Below, piece after piece: positions 36,935-45,131 of a DNA stretch of 64,000 nucleotides. The notes beneath the pieces are model-generated. The model ran no database searches and was not told the DNA's origin. It saw nothing but the letters and a program-made list of their open reading frames with translations. The stretch is taken from NCBI RefSeq assembly GCF_003852895.1, contig NZ_QUSW01000001.1, positions 682,001-746,000 on the forward strand, given 5' to 3'. The stretch's first letter is position 1. Each line of letters opens with the position of its first letter. The position numbers and the translations under genes are program-made. Source of the stretch: Rhizobacter terrae. Its GTDB lineage: Bacteria > Pseudomonadota > Gammaproteobacteria > Burkholderiales > Burkholderiaceae_C.

Positions 36935-37579
36935 ATGTCACGCAGCTCCAACACCGACTCCCGCCGCGCCCAGATCGTCTCCGCCATGTTGCCGGTGCTG
37001 GCACGCAACGGCTACGGCAAGGCCACGGTGATGGAGATCGCGCGCCAGGCCGGGCTGACGCCGGGGCTGATCCACTACCACTTCGCGAGCAAGCGCGACA
37101 TCCTGGTGTCGCTGGTGCATTCGATGGTGGAGGTGGCCAATGCACGGGTGGACGGACAGCCAGGCAGCCTGTCGGCGATGGAACGGTTGAAGGCGCACAT
37201 CGACTCCCGCCTGGCACTGGGCCAAGGTGCCAACGCCGAGATGGCGGCGGCCTGGGTGATGATCGGCGCCGAAGCCGTGCGCGAGCCGGAAGTGCGCGCC
37301 GTCTACCAGGAAGCGGTAGGCGCCGAACTGGCCGCACTGCAGGGGCTGCTGCGCGAATGCCTGGCCGTCGCCGGCCGCGACACACAAGCCGCACCGCGCA
37401 TCGCAGCGGCCTTGCTGGCCATCATGGAGGGCGCCTTCCAGCTCGCGAGCGCCGCACCCGACGTGATGCCCAAGGGCTATGCCGCCAGCGCGGCCTTCGA
37501 GCACGCGCGGCTCAGCGTGGAGGCAGCGCCGCGTCGCAAGTCAGCACGTCCCCCACGCGCAGCCGGCCACCACGAATGA
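36935..37579 (+). CDS. TetR/AcrR family transcriptional regulator
   Basis: A 214-aa regulator. The N-terminal HTH (~5-50) reads RRAQIVSAMLPVLARNGYGKATVMEIARQAGLTPGLIHYHFASKRDILVSLV, the standard TetR layout. The C-terminal helical ligand domain includes AAWVMIGAEAVREPEV and IMEGAFQLASAAPDVMP. It is divergent from the dioxygenase-WD40 gene, and twin palindromes lie between them, so that operon is the likely target. The ligand is unknown. The last 22 residues are Arg/Ala/Pro-rich and their codons overlap the convergent MOSC gene by 68 bp. Confidence 0.92.
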   Translation: MSRSSNTDSRRAQIVSAMLPVLARNGYGKATVMEIARQAGLTPGLIHYHFASKRDILVSLVHSMVEVANARVDGQPGSLSAMERLKAHIDSRLALGQGANAEMAAAWVMIGAEAVREPEVRAVYQEAVGAELAALQGLLRECLAVAGRDTQAAPRIAAALLAIMEGAFQLASAAPDVMPKGYAASAAFEHARLSVEAAPRRKSARPPRAAGHHE

Positions 37580-38051
37580 TCCGCGCGGTGACGCCGCCGT
37601 GGCCGCGCATGGCGTTGTAGCCGCCGGGGCCAAGCACGGCTTCCATCTTCGAGCAGGGCTCGCAGGGGCCGGTGATCTCCAGCACCACCTCGTCGCCGAT
37701 GCGCAGCCACAGCGGCTGGTCGGCAAAGAGCGGCTTGGCGGCCAGCAGGTTCAGCCCGGACACGACGAGGTTGCGCCGCAGGCTTGCCGGGTCCACCGCG
37801 ACCAGCCCCGCCATCGCAGCGATGCCCGTCAGATGCTCGGCCTGGATCAGCGTGACCTGCCGCTTGCCGCCGCCTCGTGCCTGCAAGCTTCGATCACCTT
37901 CCAGCCCGCGGCCTTCAATGGCCAGCACCTCATGCACGCCCACTGTCGGGGCTGCACGCCGCGGACGCAGCCAGATCTGCTCCAGCCGCCCCGGTGTCGC
38001 GAACCGCCGCGTCAGTTCGCGCAGCGTGAGCGATTCAGCGGCAGCGATCAA
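37512..38051 (-). CDS. MOSC domain protein
   Basis: A 179-aa cytosolic protein of the MOSC (molybdenum cofactor sulfurase C-terminal) fold: VHEVLAIEGRGLEGDRS, VTLIQAEHL, LRRNLVVSGLNL, a conserved Cys pair region GPCEPCSKMEAVLGPGGYNAMRGHGG and the closing IRGGRLRVGDVL. MOSC proteins handle Moco-bound sulfur or activate N-hydroxylated substrates. It starts with TTG overlapping the quinone oxidoreductase stop (TTGA at 38048-38051), so it is co-translated with it. Its 3' end overlaps the tetR gene on the other strand by 68 bp. Confidence 0.85.
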   Translation of the reverse strand: MIAAAESLTLRELTRRFATPGRLEQIWLRPRRAAPTVGVHEVLAIEGRGLEGDRSLQARGGGKRQVTLIQAEHLTGIAAMAGLVAVDPASLRRNLVVSGLNLLAAKPLFADQPLWLRIGDEVVLEITGPCEPCSKMEAVLGPGGYNAMRGHGGVTARIIRGGRLRVGDVLTCDAALPPR

Positions 38052-39040
38052 GGCACGAGCACGCTGGAGCCCGTGGTCTTGCGCGCTTCCAGGTCGCGAT
38101 GCGCCTGCGCCACGTCGGCCAGGGCATAGCGCTGGTCGATGCGCACCTTCACGGCACCGCTTTGCACCACGGCGAAGAGATCCTCCGCCATGGCCTGCGT
38201 GCTCTCGCGAGTGGCGATGTGGGTGAACAGGGTGGCCCGCGTGATGTGCAGCGAGCCCTTGGGCCCGAGCTGGCCGATGGCAAAGGGCGGCACCGGCCCG
38301 GAGGCATTGCCAAAACTCGCCAGCAGGCCGAAGGGGCGCAGGCAGTCGAGGGAGCCCTCGAAGGTGTCCTTCCCGATCGAGTCGTAGACCACCTTCACGC
38401 CCTGCCCGCCGGTGATCTCCTTCACGCGCTGGGTGAAGTTCTCGCGCTGGTAGTTGATGCAGTGCGCCGCACCATGCGCCAGCGCCAGATCGCACTTCGC
38501 GTCGCTGCCCGCGGTGCCGATGAGCTTCAGCCCCAGCGCCTTGGCCCATTGGCAGGCCAGCAGGCCCACGCCGCCGGCGGCCGCATGAAAGAGCACATGG
38601 TCGCCGGGCTGCAGGCCGCCTTGCGGCAGCGTCTTCTTCAGCAGGTACTGCGCCGTGAGGCCCTTGAGCATCATGCCGGCCGCGGTGTCGAAGGCGATGT
38701 CGGCGGGCAGCTTCACCACGCACTTGGCCGGCATGACCCGCGCCTCGCTGTAGGCCCCGGGCGGGTTGCTGGCATAGGCCGCGCGGTCACCGGCCTTCAG
38801 ATGCGTGACGCCGTCGCCCACCGCCTCGATGACCCCCGCGCCTTCCATGCCGAGTTGCAGGGGCAGCGGGTTGGCATACAGCCCCGTGCGCTGGTACACG
38901 TCGATGAAGTTGAGCCCACAGGCATGATGGCGGATGCGCACCTCGCCCGGACCGGGCTCGCCCACCGGAACCTCCACCAGCTTCATCTTCTCGGGTCCGC
39001 CGAATTCCTCGATGCGAATGGCGCGAACAGTCTGCGTCAT
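38048..39040 (-). CDS. qorA: Zinc-independent quinone oxidoreductase (Qor type)
   Basis: A 330-aa medium-chain dehydrogenase/reductase without the catalytic zinc Cys/His set. The N-terminal GroES-like part includes GLNFIDVYQRTGLY, PLQLGMEGAGVIEAVG and NPPGAYSEARV. The Rossmann domain has HAAAGGVGLLACQWAKALG for NADPH binding, and VVYDSIGKDTFEGSLDCL near the substrate side matches Qor. It reduces quinones with NADPH. AGGAGA lies 6 bases before the start at 39040. It is followed by the overlapping MOSC gene and transcribed divergently from the DUF2007 gene, 55 bp away. Confidence 0.92.
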   Translation of the reverse strand: MTQTVRAIRIEEFGGPEKMKLVEVPVGEPGPGEVRIRHHACGLNFIDVYQRTGLYANPLPLQLGMEGAGVIEAVGDGVTHLKAGDRAAYASNPPGAYSEARVMPAKCVVKLPADIAFDTAAGMMLKGLTAQYLLKKTLPQGGLQPGDHVLFHAAAGGVGLLACQWAKALGLKLIGTAGSDAKCDLALAHGAAHCINYQRENFTQRVKEITGGQGVKVVYDSIGKDTFEGSLDCLRPFGLLASFGNASGPVPPFAIGQLGPKGSLHITRATLFTHIATRESTQAMAEDLFAVVQSGAVKVRIDQRYALADVAQAHRDLEARKTTGSSVLVP

Positions 39041-39095
39041 GGGTGTCTCCTGCAAAGAGCGTGTATCGTGCCATCTCTTCCTCGCCCCTGCTTCG

Positions 39096-39401
39096 ATGCG
39101 ACGTCTCGTCACCGCGCCCAACCTTGCCATTGCCACCCTGTGGGCCGACATGCTCACCCAGGGCGGCTTCCCCTCGACCGTGCAGCGCGCCTACGCCAGC
39201 AGCATCGCCGGCGAGGTGCCGCCCGACCAGTGCCTGCCCGAGGTCTGGGTGACCGACGAATCGCAATTCGATGCGGCACGCACGCTGCTTGAACAGCTGC
39301 GCCGCGCACCGCACCGGCATTGGGTCTGCCCGGCCTGCCATGAGCGGGTGGACGGGCCCTTCGAGCAATGCTGGAACTGCGGCGGGGCGATGCCCCGATG
39401 A
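39096..39401 (+). CDS. DUF2007 domain protein with C-terminal zinc ribbon
   Basis: A 101-aa protein. The N-terminal DUF2007-like part (RRLVTAPNLAIATLWADMLTQGGFPSTVQR) is a small beta-alpha domain of proposed signal-transducing role. The C-terminus has two CxxC pairs (WVCPACHERV and CWNCGG) that form a zinc ribbon. The stop overlaps the following transporter start by 4 bp (ATGA). The function is unknown, and the two are translationally coupled. Confidence 0.8.
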   Translation: MRRLVTAPNLAIATLWADMLTQGGFPSTVQRAYASSIAGEVPPDQCLPEVWVTDESQFDAARTLLEQLRRAPHRHWVCPACHERVDGPFEQCWNCGGAMPR

Positions 39402-40306
39402 GCAGGGTTGACGCACGAACAGCCATCCTGATGACCTTGCCTCCGCTCCTGTGGGCGGGCAATGCCGTCGTCGGCCGGCTCACCGTCGGCAGCGTGCCGC
39501 CGCTGATGCTCAACTGCCTGCGCTGGGCACTGGCTGCTCTCATCCTGATGCCGCTGGGCTGGAAGGCGCTGCGCGATCCGCGCGCCATCGCCGTGCGCTG
39601 GAAGTACCTGCTCGCCATCGGCCTGCTGGGCGTGGGCAGCTACAACTCGCTGCAGTACCTGGCGCTGGTCACCACCACGCCCATCAACGTCACGCTCATC
39701 GCCGCCAGCCTGCCGGTGTGGATGCTGGCCATCGGCGCGTTGCTGCATGACGAGCACCCCACGCGCCGCCAGATCGCCGGCGCATTCCTCTCGCTGGCCG
39801 GCGTGCTGCTGGTCATCGCCCGTGGCGACCTGAGCACCCTGGCGCGCGTGCACTTCGTGGCGGGTGACCTCTACGTGCTGGTGGCGATCATCGCCTGGGC
39901 GTTCTACAGCTGGCTGCTCGCGCGGCCGCCTGAGTCGATGCGCGGCGCGCAGCGGCCCGACTGGGACTGGGCCGGCTTCCTGCTGATCCAGATGCTCTTC
40001 GGCCTGGCCGGCTCCAGCGTGGCCGCGGGCGCCGAGGCTGCCATCACCCACGCCAGCATCCACTGGTCGCCCTGGGTGGTGCTGGCGCTGCTGTACGTGG
40101 CGATCGGCCCGTCGATCATCGCCTACCGCTGCTGGGGCCTGGGCGTGACCCAGGCCGGGCCGGCGCTGGCCTCGTTCTTCGGCAACCTCACGCCGGTGTT
40201 CGCGGCGGTGATGTCCGCCGCGGCCCTGCACGAGGCGCCGCAGTGGTTCCATGGCGCGGCGTTCGCGCTCATCGTGGGCGGCATCGTGGTGTCCTCCAGG
40301 CGCTGA
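39398..40306 (+). CDS. EamA/DMT family transporter
   Basis: A 302-aa inner-membrane protein with ten predicted helices in two EamA repeats (PPLLWAGNAVVGRL, then VAIIAWAFYSWLL). It resembles drug/metabolite exporters such as those for amino acids or purines; the substrate cannot be deduced. It starts at 39398, overlapping the DUF2007 stop. The next gene is separated by a Fur box and is a different transcription unit. Confidence 0.88.
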   Translation: MSRVDARTAILMTLPPLLWAGNAVVGRLTVGSVPPLMLNCLRWALAALILMPLGWKALRDPRAIAVRWKYLLAIGLLGVGSYNSLQYLALVTTTPINVTLIAASLPVWMLAIGALLHDEHPTRRQIAGAFLSLAGVLLVIARGDLSTLARVHFVAGDLYVLVAIIAWAFYSWLLARPPESMRGAQRPDWDWAGFLLIQMLFGLAGSSVAAGAEAAITHASIHWSPWVVLALLYVAIGPSIIAYRCWGLGVTQAGPALASFFGNLTPVFAAVMSAAALHEAPQWFHGAAFALIVGGIVVSSRR

Positions 40307-40328
40307 TCGCCCGTCGCCATTTTTATGG

Positions 40329-40347
40329 AATGAGAATTGTTCTCATT
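40329..40347. promoter_or_regulatory. Fur box before the PepSY-DUF2271-DUF4198-apbE operon
   Basis: AATGAGAATTGTTCTCATT is a 19-base near-perfect dyad close to the Fur consensus GATAATGATAATCATTATC. It lies directly upstream of a TATACT -10 hexamer (40353-40358), so bound Fur-Fe would block the promoter. The expected effect is induction by iron starvation. The inferred RNA start is only a few bases before ATG 40368. Confidence 0.75.
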
Positions 40348-40367
40348 CTTCGTATACTTCGGGCTTC

Positions 40368-41006
40368 ATGAATGGAAGCCCCGATCCCAAACGCCGGGCC
40401 TACTGGCTCAAGACGCTGCACAAGTGGCACTGGATCAGCTCGGCCGTGTGCCTGCTGGCCATGCTGCTGTTCGCCTTCACCGGCATCACGCTGAACCACG
40501 CGTCGCAGATCGAAGCCAAGCCCAGGGTCGTCAACCAGACCGGCACGCTGCCGGCCGAACTGATGCGCGAACTGGCGGCCGGCCCCGCGCACGACTCGGG
40601 CAAGGCCAACGCGGTGCTGCCTGAGGCGCTGCGGCAATGGGGCGAAGACAGGCTGTCCGCGCGCTTGGGCCAGCAAGAGGCCGAGTGGTCGCCGCAGGAG
40701 GTCTACCTCTCGCTGCCCCGCCCCGGCGGCGACGCATGGCTGCGCATCGACCGCGACAGCGGCGCCTTCGAAGTCGAGTCGACCGACCGCGGCTGGGTGT
40801 CGTACCTGAACGACCTGCACAAGGGCCGCCACACCGGCGTGGCCTGGAGCTGGTTCATCGACCTCTTCGCCTTCGCCTGCCTGGTGTTCTGCATCACGGG
40901 GCTCTTCATCCTCAAGCTGCATGCGCCCAAGCGGCCCAGCACCTGGCCCATCGTGGGCCTGGGCCTGGTCGTGCCGGTGGTGCTGGCCATGGTCTTCATC
41001 CACTGA
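40368..41006 (+). CDS. PepSY-associated transmembrane protein
   Basis: A 212-aa inner-membrane protein. The N-terminal WLKTLHKWHWISSAVCLLAMLLFAFTGITLNH (first helix ~25-46) is typical of PepSY-TM proteins found with siderophore uptake genes. The periplasmic part has a WYRIDRDSG-like PepSY motif (AWLRIDRDSGAFEVE). Two more helices follow: one (~160-185) with the conserved LNDLHKGRHTG entry just before it, and one at the C-terminus (~190-210). PepSY-TM proteins are thought to pass electrons across the membrane. It is the first gene of a four-gene operon behind a Fur box; the 25-bp gap to the next gene supports co-transcription. Confidence 0.85.
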   Translation: MNGSPDPKRRAYWLKTLHKWHWISSAVCLLAMLLFAFTGITLNHASQIEAKPRVVNQTGTLPAELMRELAAGPAHDSGKANAVLPEALRQWGEDRLSARLGQQEAEWSPQEVYLSLPRPGGDAWLRIDRDSGAFEVESTDRGWVSYLNDLHKGRHTGVAWSWFIDLFAFACLVFCITGLFILKLHAPKRPSTWPIVGLGLVVPVVLAMVFIH

Positions 41007-41031
41007 ATCCGCACACCAGAAAGACGTCGTC

Positions 41032-41544
41032 ATGCGATTGCGAATTTCCGTCGCCCTCACCGCCGTGATCGGCATTCCCGCGCAGGCCGCCGAGCTCGGC
41101 GTGAAGCTGGAGATCCCGCGCCTGCAGGTCGCCGAGTACCACCGGCCGTACACCGCCGTGTGGATCGAGCGCGCCGACCAGGGCTTCGCCGCCAACCTCG
41201 CGGTCTGGTACGACTTGAAAAAGAAGGACAACGAAGGCACCAAGTGGCTCAAGGACGTGCGCCAGTGGTGGCGCAAGAGCGGCCGCGAATTGCAGATGCC
41301 GGTGGACGGCCTGAGCGGCGCCACGCGCGCACCGGGCGAGCACGCGCTGGTGTTCAACGCCGGCCAATCGGCCTTGGACAAGCTGCCCGCCGGCGACTAC
41401 GCCGTGGTGGTGGAAGCCGCCCGTGAAGGCGGTGGACGCGAGCTGGTGCGCGTGCCTTTCCAGTGGCCGCCCAAGGCCGTGCAGACCGCCAAGGCCAAGG
41501 GTGAGCATGAGCTGGGCAACGTGAGCGTGGAGGTGAAGCCATGA
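41032..41544 (+). CDS. DUF2271 periplasmic protein with candidate flavinylation motif
   Basis: A 170-aa exported protein with a signal peptide (~1-20, ending AQAA). The family region contains VWIERADQGFAANLAVWYD, an RQWWRKSG stretch and MPVDGLSGATRAPGEH. The string D92-G-L-S-G-A-T98 matches the D-x-x-(S/T)-G-A-(S/T) pattern at which ApbE attaches FMN through a phosphoester to Thr. An apbE gene lies two genes downstream, so this is probably a covalent FMN carrier in the periplasm. The stop overlaps the DUF4198 start by 4 bp. Confidence 0.82.
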   Translation: MRLRISVALTAVIGIPAQAAELGVKLEIPRLQVAEYHRPYTAVWIERADQGFAANLAVWYDLKKKDNEGTKWLKDVRQWWRKSGRELQMPVDGLSGATRAPGEHALVFNAGQSALDKLPAGDYAVVVEAAREGGGRELVRVPFQWPPKAVQTAKAKGEHELGNVSVEVKP

Positions 41545-42368
41545 GGCGCCTGCCCCTGTTGGCGATGGCCGCCGGCCTGACGCTGAGCGCCACACTGGCC
41601 CACGCCCACCGCGCCTGGATGCTGCCGTCGTCCACCATCCTGGCCGGCAAGGAACCCTGGGTGACGGTCGACGCGGCCGTCTCCACCGACCTCTTCCATG
41701 CCGACCACAACCCGATGCGCCTCGAAGGCCTGAGCGTGGTCGCACCGGACGGCAGCCGCACCGCCGCCGAGAACGCCAGCACCGGCAAGTACCGCAGCAC
41801 CTTCGACGTGAAGCTCGCACAGCCGGGCACGTACCGGCTCGCGGTGGTGAGCGAATCGATGCTCGCCTCCTACAGGCTCAACGGCGAGACCCGGCGCTGG
41901 CGCGGCGCCGCCGATGCGATGGCCAAGGACATCCCGGCCGGCGCGCAGGACCTGCGCGTGACGCGCATGCAGTCGCGCACCGAGACCTTCATCACCTCCG
42001 GCAAGCCCAGCGACAAGGCGCTCGCGCCCAGCGGTTCCGGCCTGGAGCTGGTGCCGCTCACGCATCCCAACGACCTCGTCACCGGCAGCCCCGCGAGCTT
42101 CGCCTTCGTGCTGGACGGCCTGCCCGCGGCCGGCGTCGAGGTGACTGTCATCCCCGGTGGCGTGCGCTACCGGGACAAGCTCGGCGAGATGAAGTTCACC
42201 ACCGATGCGCAAGGCCGCATCAACGTGAACTGGCCGGCGGCCGGCATGTACTGGATCAGCGCCACCCACGGCGCGGCCGGCATGGGCGACGCCAATGCCG
42301 GCGGCACGCTCGACAAGCCCGCGCGTCGCGCCAGCTACAGCGCCACGGTGGAAGTGCTGCCGCAGTGA
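41541..42368 (+). CDS. DUF4198 periplasmic metal/ligand-binding-like protein
   Basis: A 275-aa exported protein with a signal peptide (~1-22, ending LAHA). The mature protein begins HRAWMLPSST, and FHADHNPMRL, GKYRSTFDVKLAQPGTYRLAVV and LELVPLTHPNDLVTGSPASF are typical of DUF4198, a family of bacterial periplasmic proteins often linked to Ni, Co or Fe transport. It has an Ig/carboxypeptidase-regulatory-like fold. ATG 41541 overlaps the preceding stop. The start HR...W after signal cleavage could bind a metal at its N-terminus, which is speculation. Confidence 0.85.
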   Translation: MRRLPLLAMAAGLTLSATLAHAHRAWMLPSSTILAGKEPWVTVDAAVSTDLFHADHNPMRLEGLSVVAPDGSRTAAENASTGKYRSTFDVKLAQPGTYRLAVVSESMLASYRLNGETRRWRGAADAMAKDIPAGAQDLRVTRMQSRTETFITSGKPSDKALAPSGSGLELVPLTHPNDLVTGSPASFAFVLDGLPAAGVEVTVIPGGVRYRDKLGEMKFTTDAQGRINVNWPAAGMYWISATHGAAGMGDANAGGTLDKPARRASYSATVEVLPQ

Positions 42369-42378
42369 TCGCCGTCCG

Positions 42379-43395
42379 ATGAGGCGCGTGCTCGTGCCGG
42401 CGCGGCTGTCGCACCGCGACCCGCCCTTCGGCGGCGAGGTGCATGCGCTGGAGGGCCGCAGCATGGGCACCACCTGGTCGGTGAAGGTGGTGCTGCCCGA
42501 TCCAGCCATGCTCGCCGGCGTGCGTGCCGGCATCGACGACGGCCTGGCGCTGGTCGTGCGGCAGATGAGCACCTGGGAGCCGGACTCCGACCTCTCGCGT
42601 TTCAACCACGCGGCCCCAGGCAGCTGGTGCAGGCTGCCCGGCGAATGCTTCCACGTTTTGCAGCAGGCGTTGCAGACGGCGCGCGACAGCGGCGGCGCCT
42701 ACGACCCGACCACGGGAACGCTGGTCAACCTCTGGGGCTTCGGTCCGACGGGCCGGCATGGCGAGACGGGCTTTCGCATTCCCACGGCATCCAAACTGGA
42801 GGAAGCCCGGCGGCACACCGGCTGGCAGCGCATCACCCTGGACCCGGTGAGCCAGCGCGCTTTCCAGCCCGGCGGCATCTGCCTGGACCTGTCGGCCATC
42901 GCCAAGGGCTATGCGGTAGACCACGTGTCGCGCAGCCTGCTGCTGCGCGGCCTGGCCGACCACCTGGTGGAGATCGGCGGTGAGCTGATGGGCAGCGGCC
43001 TGAAGCCCGATGGGCAACCGTGGTGGGTGTCGCTGGAGCAACCCCTGTCGCACGTCGCGGGCGCGCCAGGCCTGCCCGACAATCTCGTGGCCTTGCACGG
43101 CCTCGCAGTGGCCACCTCGGGCGACTACCGGCGCTTCTTCACGCACGAAGGTTCAGCGCATCCGCACACCATCGATCCGCGCACGGGCCGCCCCATCACG
43201 CACGGGCTCGCATCGGTCTGCGTGCTGCATGCGCAGTGCATGCTGGCCGATGCGCAATCGACCGCGCTGAGCGTGATGGGCCTGGATGAGGGCCTGGCCT
43301 GGGCCAACCAGCACGGCGTGGCCGCGCTGTTCGTACAGCGTGTGAACAGCGGCTTCGAGGAACGCATGAGCAACGCCTTCGCGGCGCTGCTGTGA
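42379..43395 (+). CDS. apbE: FAD:protein FMN transferase ApbE
   Basis: A 338-aa Mg-dependent enzyme that transfers FMN from FAD to Thr in D-x-x-(S/T)-G-A-(S/T) motifs. Visible segments are GRSMGTTWSVKVV, STWEPDSDLSRFN, SGGAYDPTTGTLVNLWGFG, CLDLSAIAKGYAVD, EIGGELMGSG and the Mg-binding HTIDPRTGRP. No clear signal peptide or lipobox is seen, so it may act on the target before export or have an alternative start. It closes the operon after PepSY-TM, DUF2271 and DUF4198 genes; the DUF2271 protein has a fitting substrate motif. Confidence 0.93.
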   Translation: MRRVLVPARLSHRDPPFGGEVHALEGRSMGTTWSVKVVLPDPAMLAGVRAGIDDGLALVVRQMSTWEPDSDLSRFNHAAPGSWCRLPGECFHVLQQALQTARDSGGAYDPTTGTLVNLWGFGPTGRHGETGFRIPTASKLEEARRHTGWQRITLDPVSQRAFQPGGICLDLSAIAKGYAVDHVSRSLLLRGLADHLVEIGGELMGSGLKPDGQPWWVSLEQPLSHVAGAPGLPDNLVALHGLAVATSGDYRRFFTHEGSAHPHTIDPRTGRPITHGLASVCVLHAQCMLADAQSTALSVMGLDEGLAWANQHGVAALFVQRVNSGFEERMSNAFAALL

Positions 43396-43402
43396 ACCGG
43401 GG

Positions 43403-44185
43403 TCAGAAGGTCCCCGGATACGCCCCGCCATCCAGCAGGATGTTCTGCCCGGTCAGGTAGCCTGCCTGCACACTGCAGATGAAGGCGCAGACGTCGCCGA
43501 ATTCATCCGCCGTGCCGAAGCGCTGCGCCGGCACGGCCTGCATTCGGCGCTGCCACAGCGTATCGAAGGCCTGCCCCGTCTTCTTCGACGCGCTGTGCGT
43601 GCCGCTGCGCAGGCGATCGGTGTCGAAGGCACCCGGCAGCAAGCCGTTGATGGTGACGCCGCGCGCCGCGATGTTGCTGCGCGCGACGCCCGCCACGAAC
43701 CCCGTGAGCCCGCTGCGCGCCCCGTTGGACAGGCCCAGCGTGTCGATGGGCGCCTTCACCGCGCCCGAGGTGATGTTCACGATGCGCCCGAAGCCGCGAG
43801 AGGCCATGTCGTCCACCGTGGCCTTGATGAGCTCGATGGGCGTGACCATGTTCGCATCCAGCGCCTTGAACCAGGCGGCGCGATCCCACTCGCGGAAATC
43901 GCCGGGCGGCGGGCCGCCGGCGTTGTTGATGAGGATGTCCACCTGCGGACACGCCGCCAGTGCCGCGGCCCGGCCTTCGGGCGTGGTGATGTCGCCCGCC
44001 ACCGCCCGCACCTCGCCGCCGTTGAGCGCACGCAGCTCGGCCGCGGTGGCCTGCAAGGCGTCGTCGCCACGTGCCGTGATGACCACGTTCACGCCCTCGC
44101 GCACCAGCGCCTTCGCGCAGCCCTTGCCCAGCCCCTTGCTCGCGGCGCAGACCAGCGCCCACTTGCCCTTGATGCCCAGATCCAT
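43403..44185 (-). CDS. SDR-family oxidoreductase lacking the YxxxK motif
   Basis: A 260-aa short-chain dehydrogenase. The cofactor motif ASKGLGKG and the NNAGG motif are intact, as is INGLLPGAFDTDR and the C-terminal LLDGGAYPG. Where the catalytic Tyr-x-x-x-Lys should be, the sequence reads LSNGARSG following ITSGAVKAP. This divergent subgroup is common in Proteobacteria, and its reaction is unclear. The start at 44185 (MDLGIKGKWAL) fits the family; GGAGG is present about 5 bases upstream on the minus strand. It follows a DMT transporter gene (22-bp gap) and converges with apbE across 7 bp. Confidence 0.85.
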   Translation of the reverse strand: MDLGIKGKWALVCAASKGLGKGCAKALVREGVNVVITARGDDALQATAAELRALNGGEVRAVAGDITTPEGRAAALAACPQVDILINNAGGPPPGDFREWDRAAWFKALDANMVTPIELIKATVDDMASRGFGRIVNITSGAVKAPIDTLGLSNGARSGLTGFVAGVARSNIAARGVTINGLLPGAFDTDRLRSGTHSASKKTGQAFDTLWQRRMQAVPAQRFGTADEFGDVCAFICSVQAGYLTGQNILLDGGAYPGTF

Positions 44186-44207
44186 GGCGACCTCCGAAGA
44201 TTGAAGC

Positions 44208-45128
44208 TCAGCGTGCCTTCGCCAGCAGCCAGATGCCGGCCAGCACCAGCACCGTGCCCGCGACCACCCAGGCCGTGAACGGCTCACCGAGGATGAGCAC
44301 GCCCATGAGGATGGTGGACAGCGGCCCGATCATCCCCGTCTGCGCGGCCATGGTGGCACCGATGCGTTCGATGGCCATCATCACCATCAGCACCGGCGTG
44401 AAGGTGCACAGCGTGGCGTTGAGTACCGACAGCCAGATCACCTGCGGCGCGACGGCGGCCGCAGACACCGGCCGCAGGATGAAGAACTGCGCGATGCACA
44501 GCACGCAGGCCACGGTGGTGGCCAGTCCCGTGAGCCGCAGCGCGCCCAGGCGCTTGACCTCTTCGCCGCTGTAGACGAGGTAGATCGCATAGCTCACCGC
44601 CGAGCCGAAGACCAGCGCCGCGCCCAGCGCGACGTGGCTGCCGGCCAGCGTGACCTCATGGCCGAACACCAGCAGCACGCCGCAATAGCTCACGCCCAGC
44701 GCCATCGCCTGCCGGAGGTTGACCTTGCGCTTGAACACCACCAGGCCCAGCAGCAGCACGATCGTCGGGTTGAGGTACAGGATGAGCCGCTCCAGGCTGG
44801 CCGTGATGTAGGCCAGCCCTGCGAAATCAAGGAAGCTCGCGAGGTAGTAGCCGCTGAAGCCCAGCCCGCAGATGGTGATCCAATCGCGCCGTGTCAGCGG
44901 CGGCTTGCCGCGGCTGGCCCACCACGACAGCGCCAGGAACATGGGCAGCGCGAACAGCATGCGGTACATGATCAGCGTGACCGCATCCACGCCATAGCGG
45001 TAGGCCAGCTTCACGATGATGGCCTTGCCGGAGAACGCGATGGAGCCGCCGGTGGCCAGCAGCAGCCCGGGCCAGACCGCCTTGTGCGCCGCGGCGGGCG
45101 GGTCTGCCGCAATGGTGGGTGAGGACAT
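44208..45128 (-). CDS. EamA/DMT family transporter (second)
   Basis: A 306-aa membrane protein with ten predicted helices and two EamA halves (IAFSGKAIIVKLAYRYG, YLNPTIVLLLGLVVF, LNATLCTFTPVLMVMMAIERIG). Exported metabolite unknown. The start at 45128 (MSSPTI) lies only a few bases from the start of the divergent TRAP permease gene, so the two promoters must overlap coding sequence or the TRAP gene starts later. It is followed by the SDR gene and probably co-transcribed with it. Confidence 0.88.
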   Translation of the reverse strand: MSSPTIAADPPAAAHKAVWPGLLLATGGSIAFSGKAIIVKLAYRYGVDAVTLIMYRMLFALPMFLALSWWASRGKPPLTRRDWITICGLGFSGYYLASFLDFAGLAYITASLERLILYLNPTIVLLLGLVVFKRKVNLRQAMALGVSYCGVLLVFGHEVTLAGSHVALGAALVFGSAVSYAIYLVYSGEEVKRLGALRLTGLATTVACVLCIAQFFILRPVSAAAVAPQVIWLSVLNATLCTFTPVLMVMMAIERIGATMAAQTGMIGPLSTILMGVLILGEPFTAWVVAGTVLVLAGIWLLAKAR

Positions 45129-45131
45129 TGC

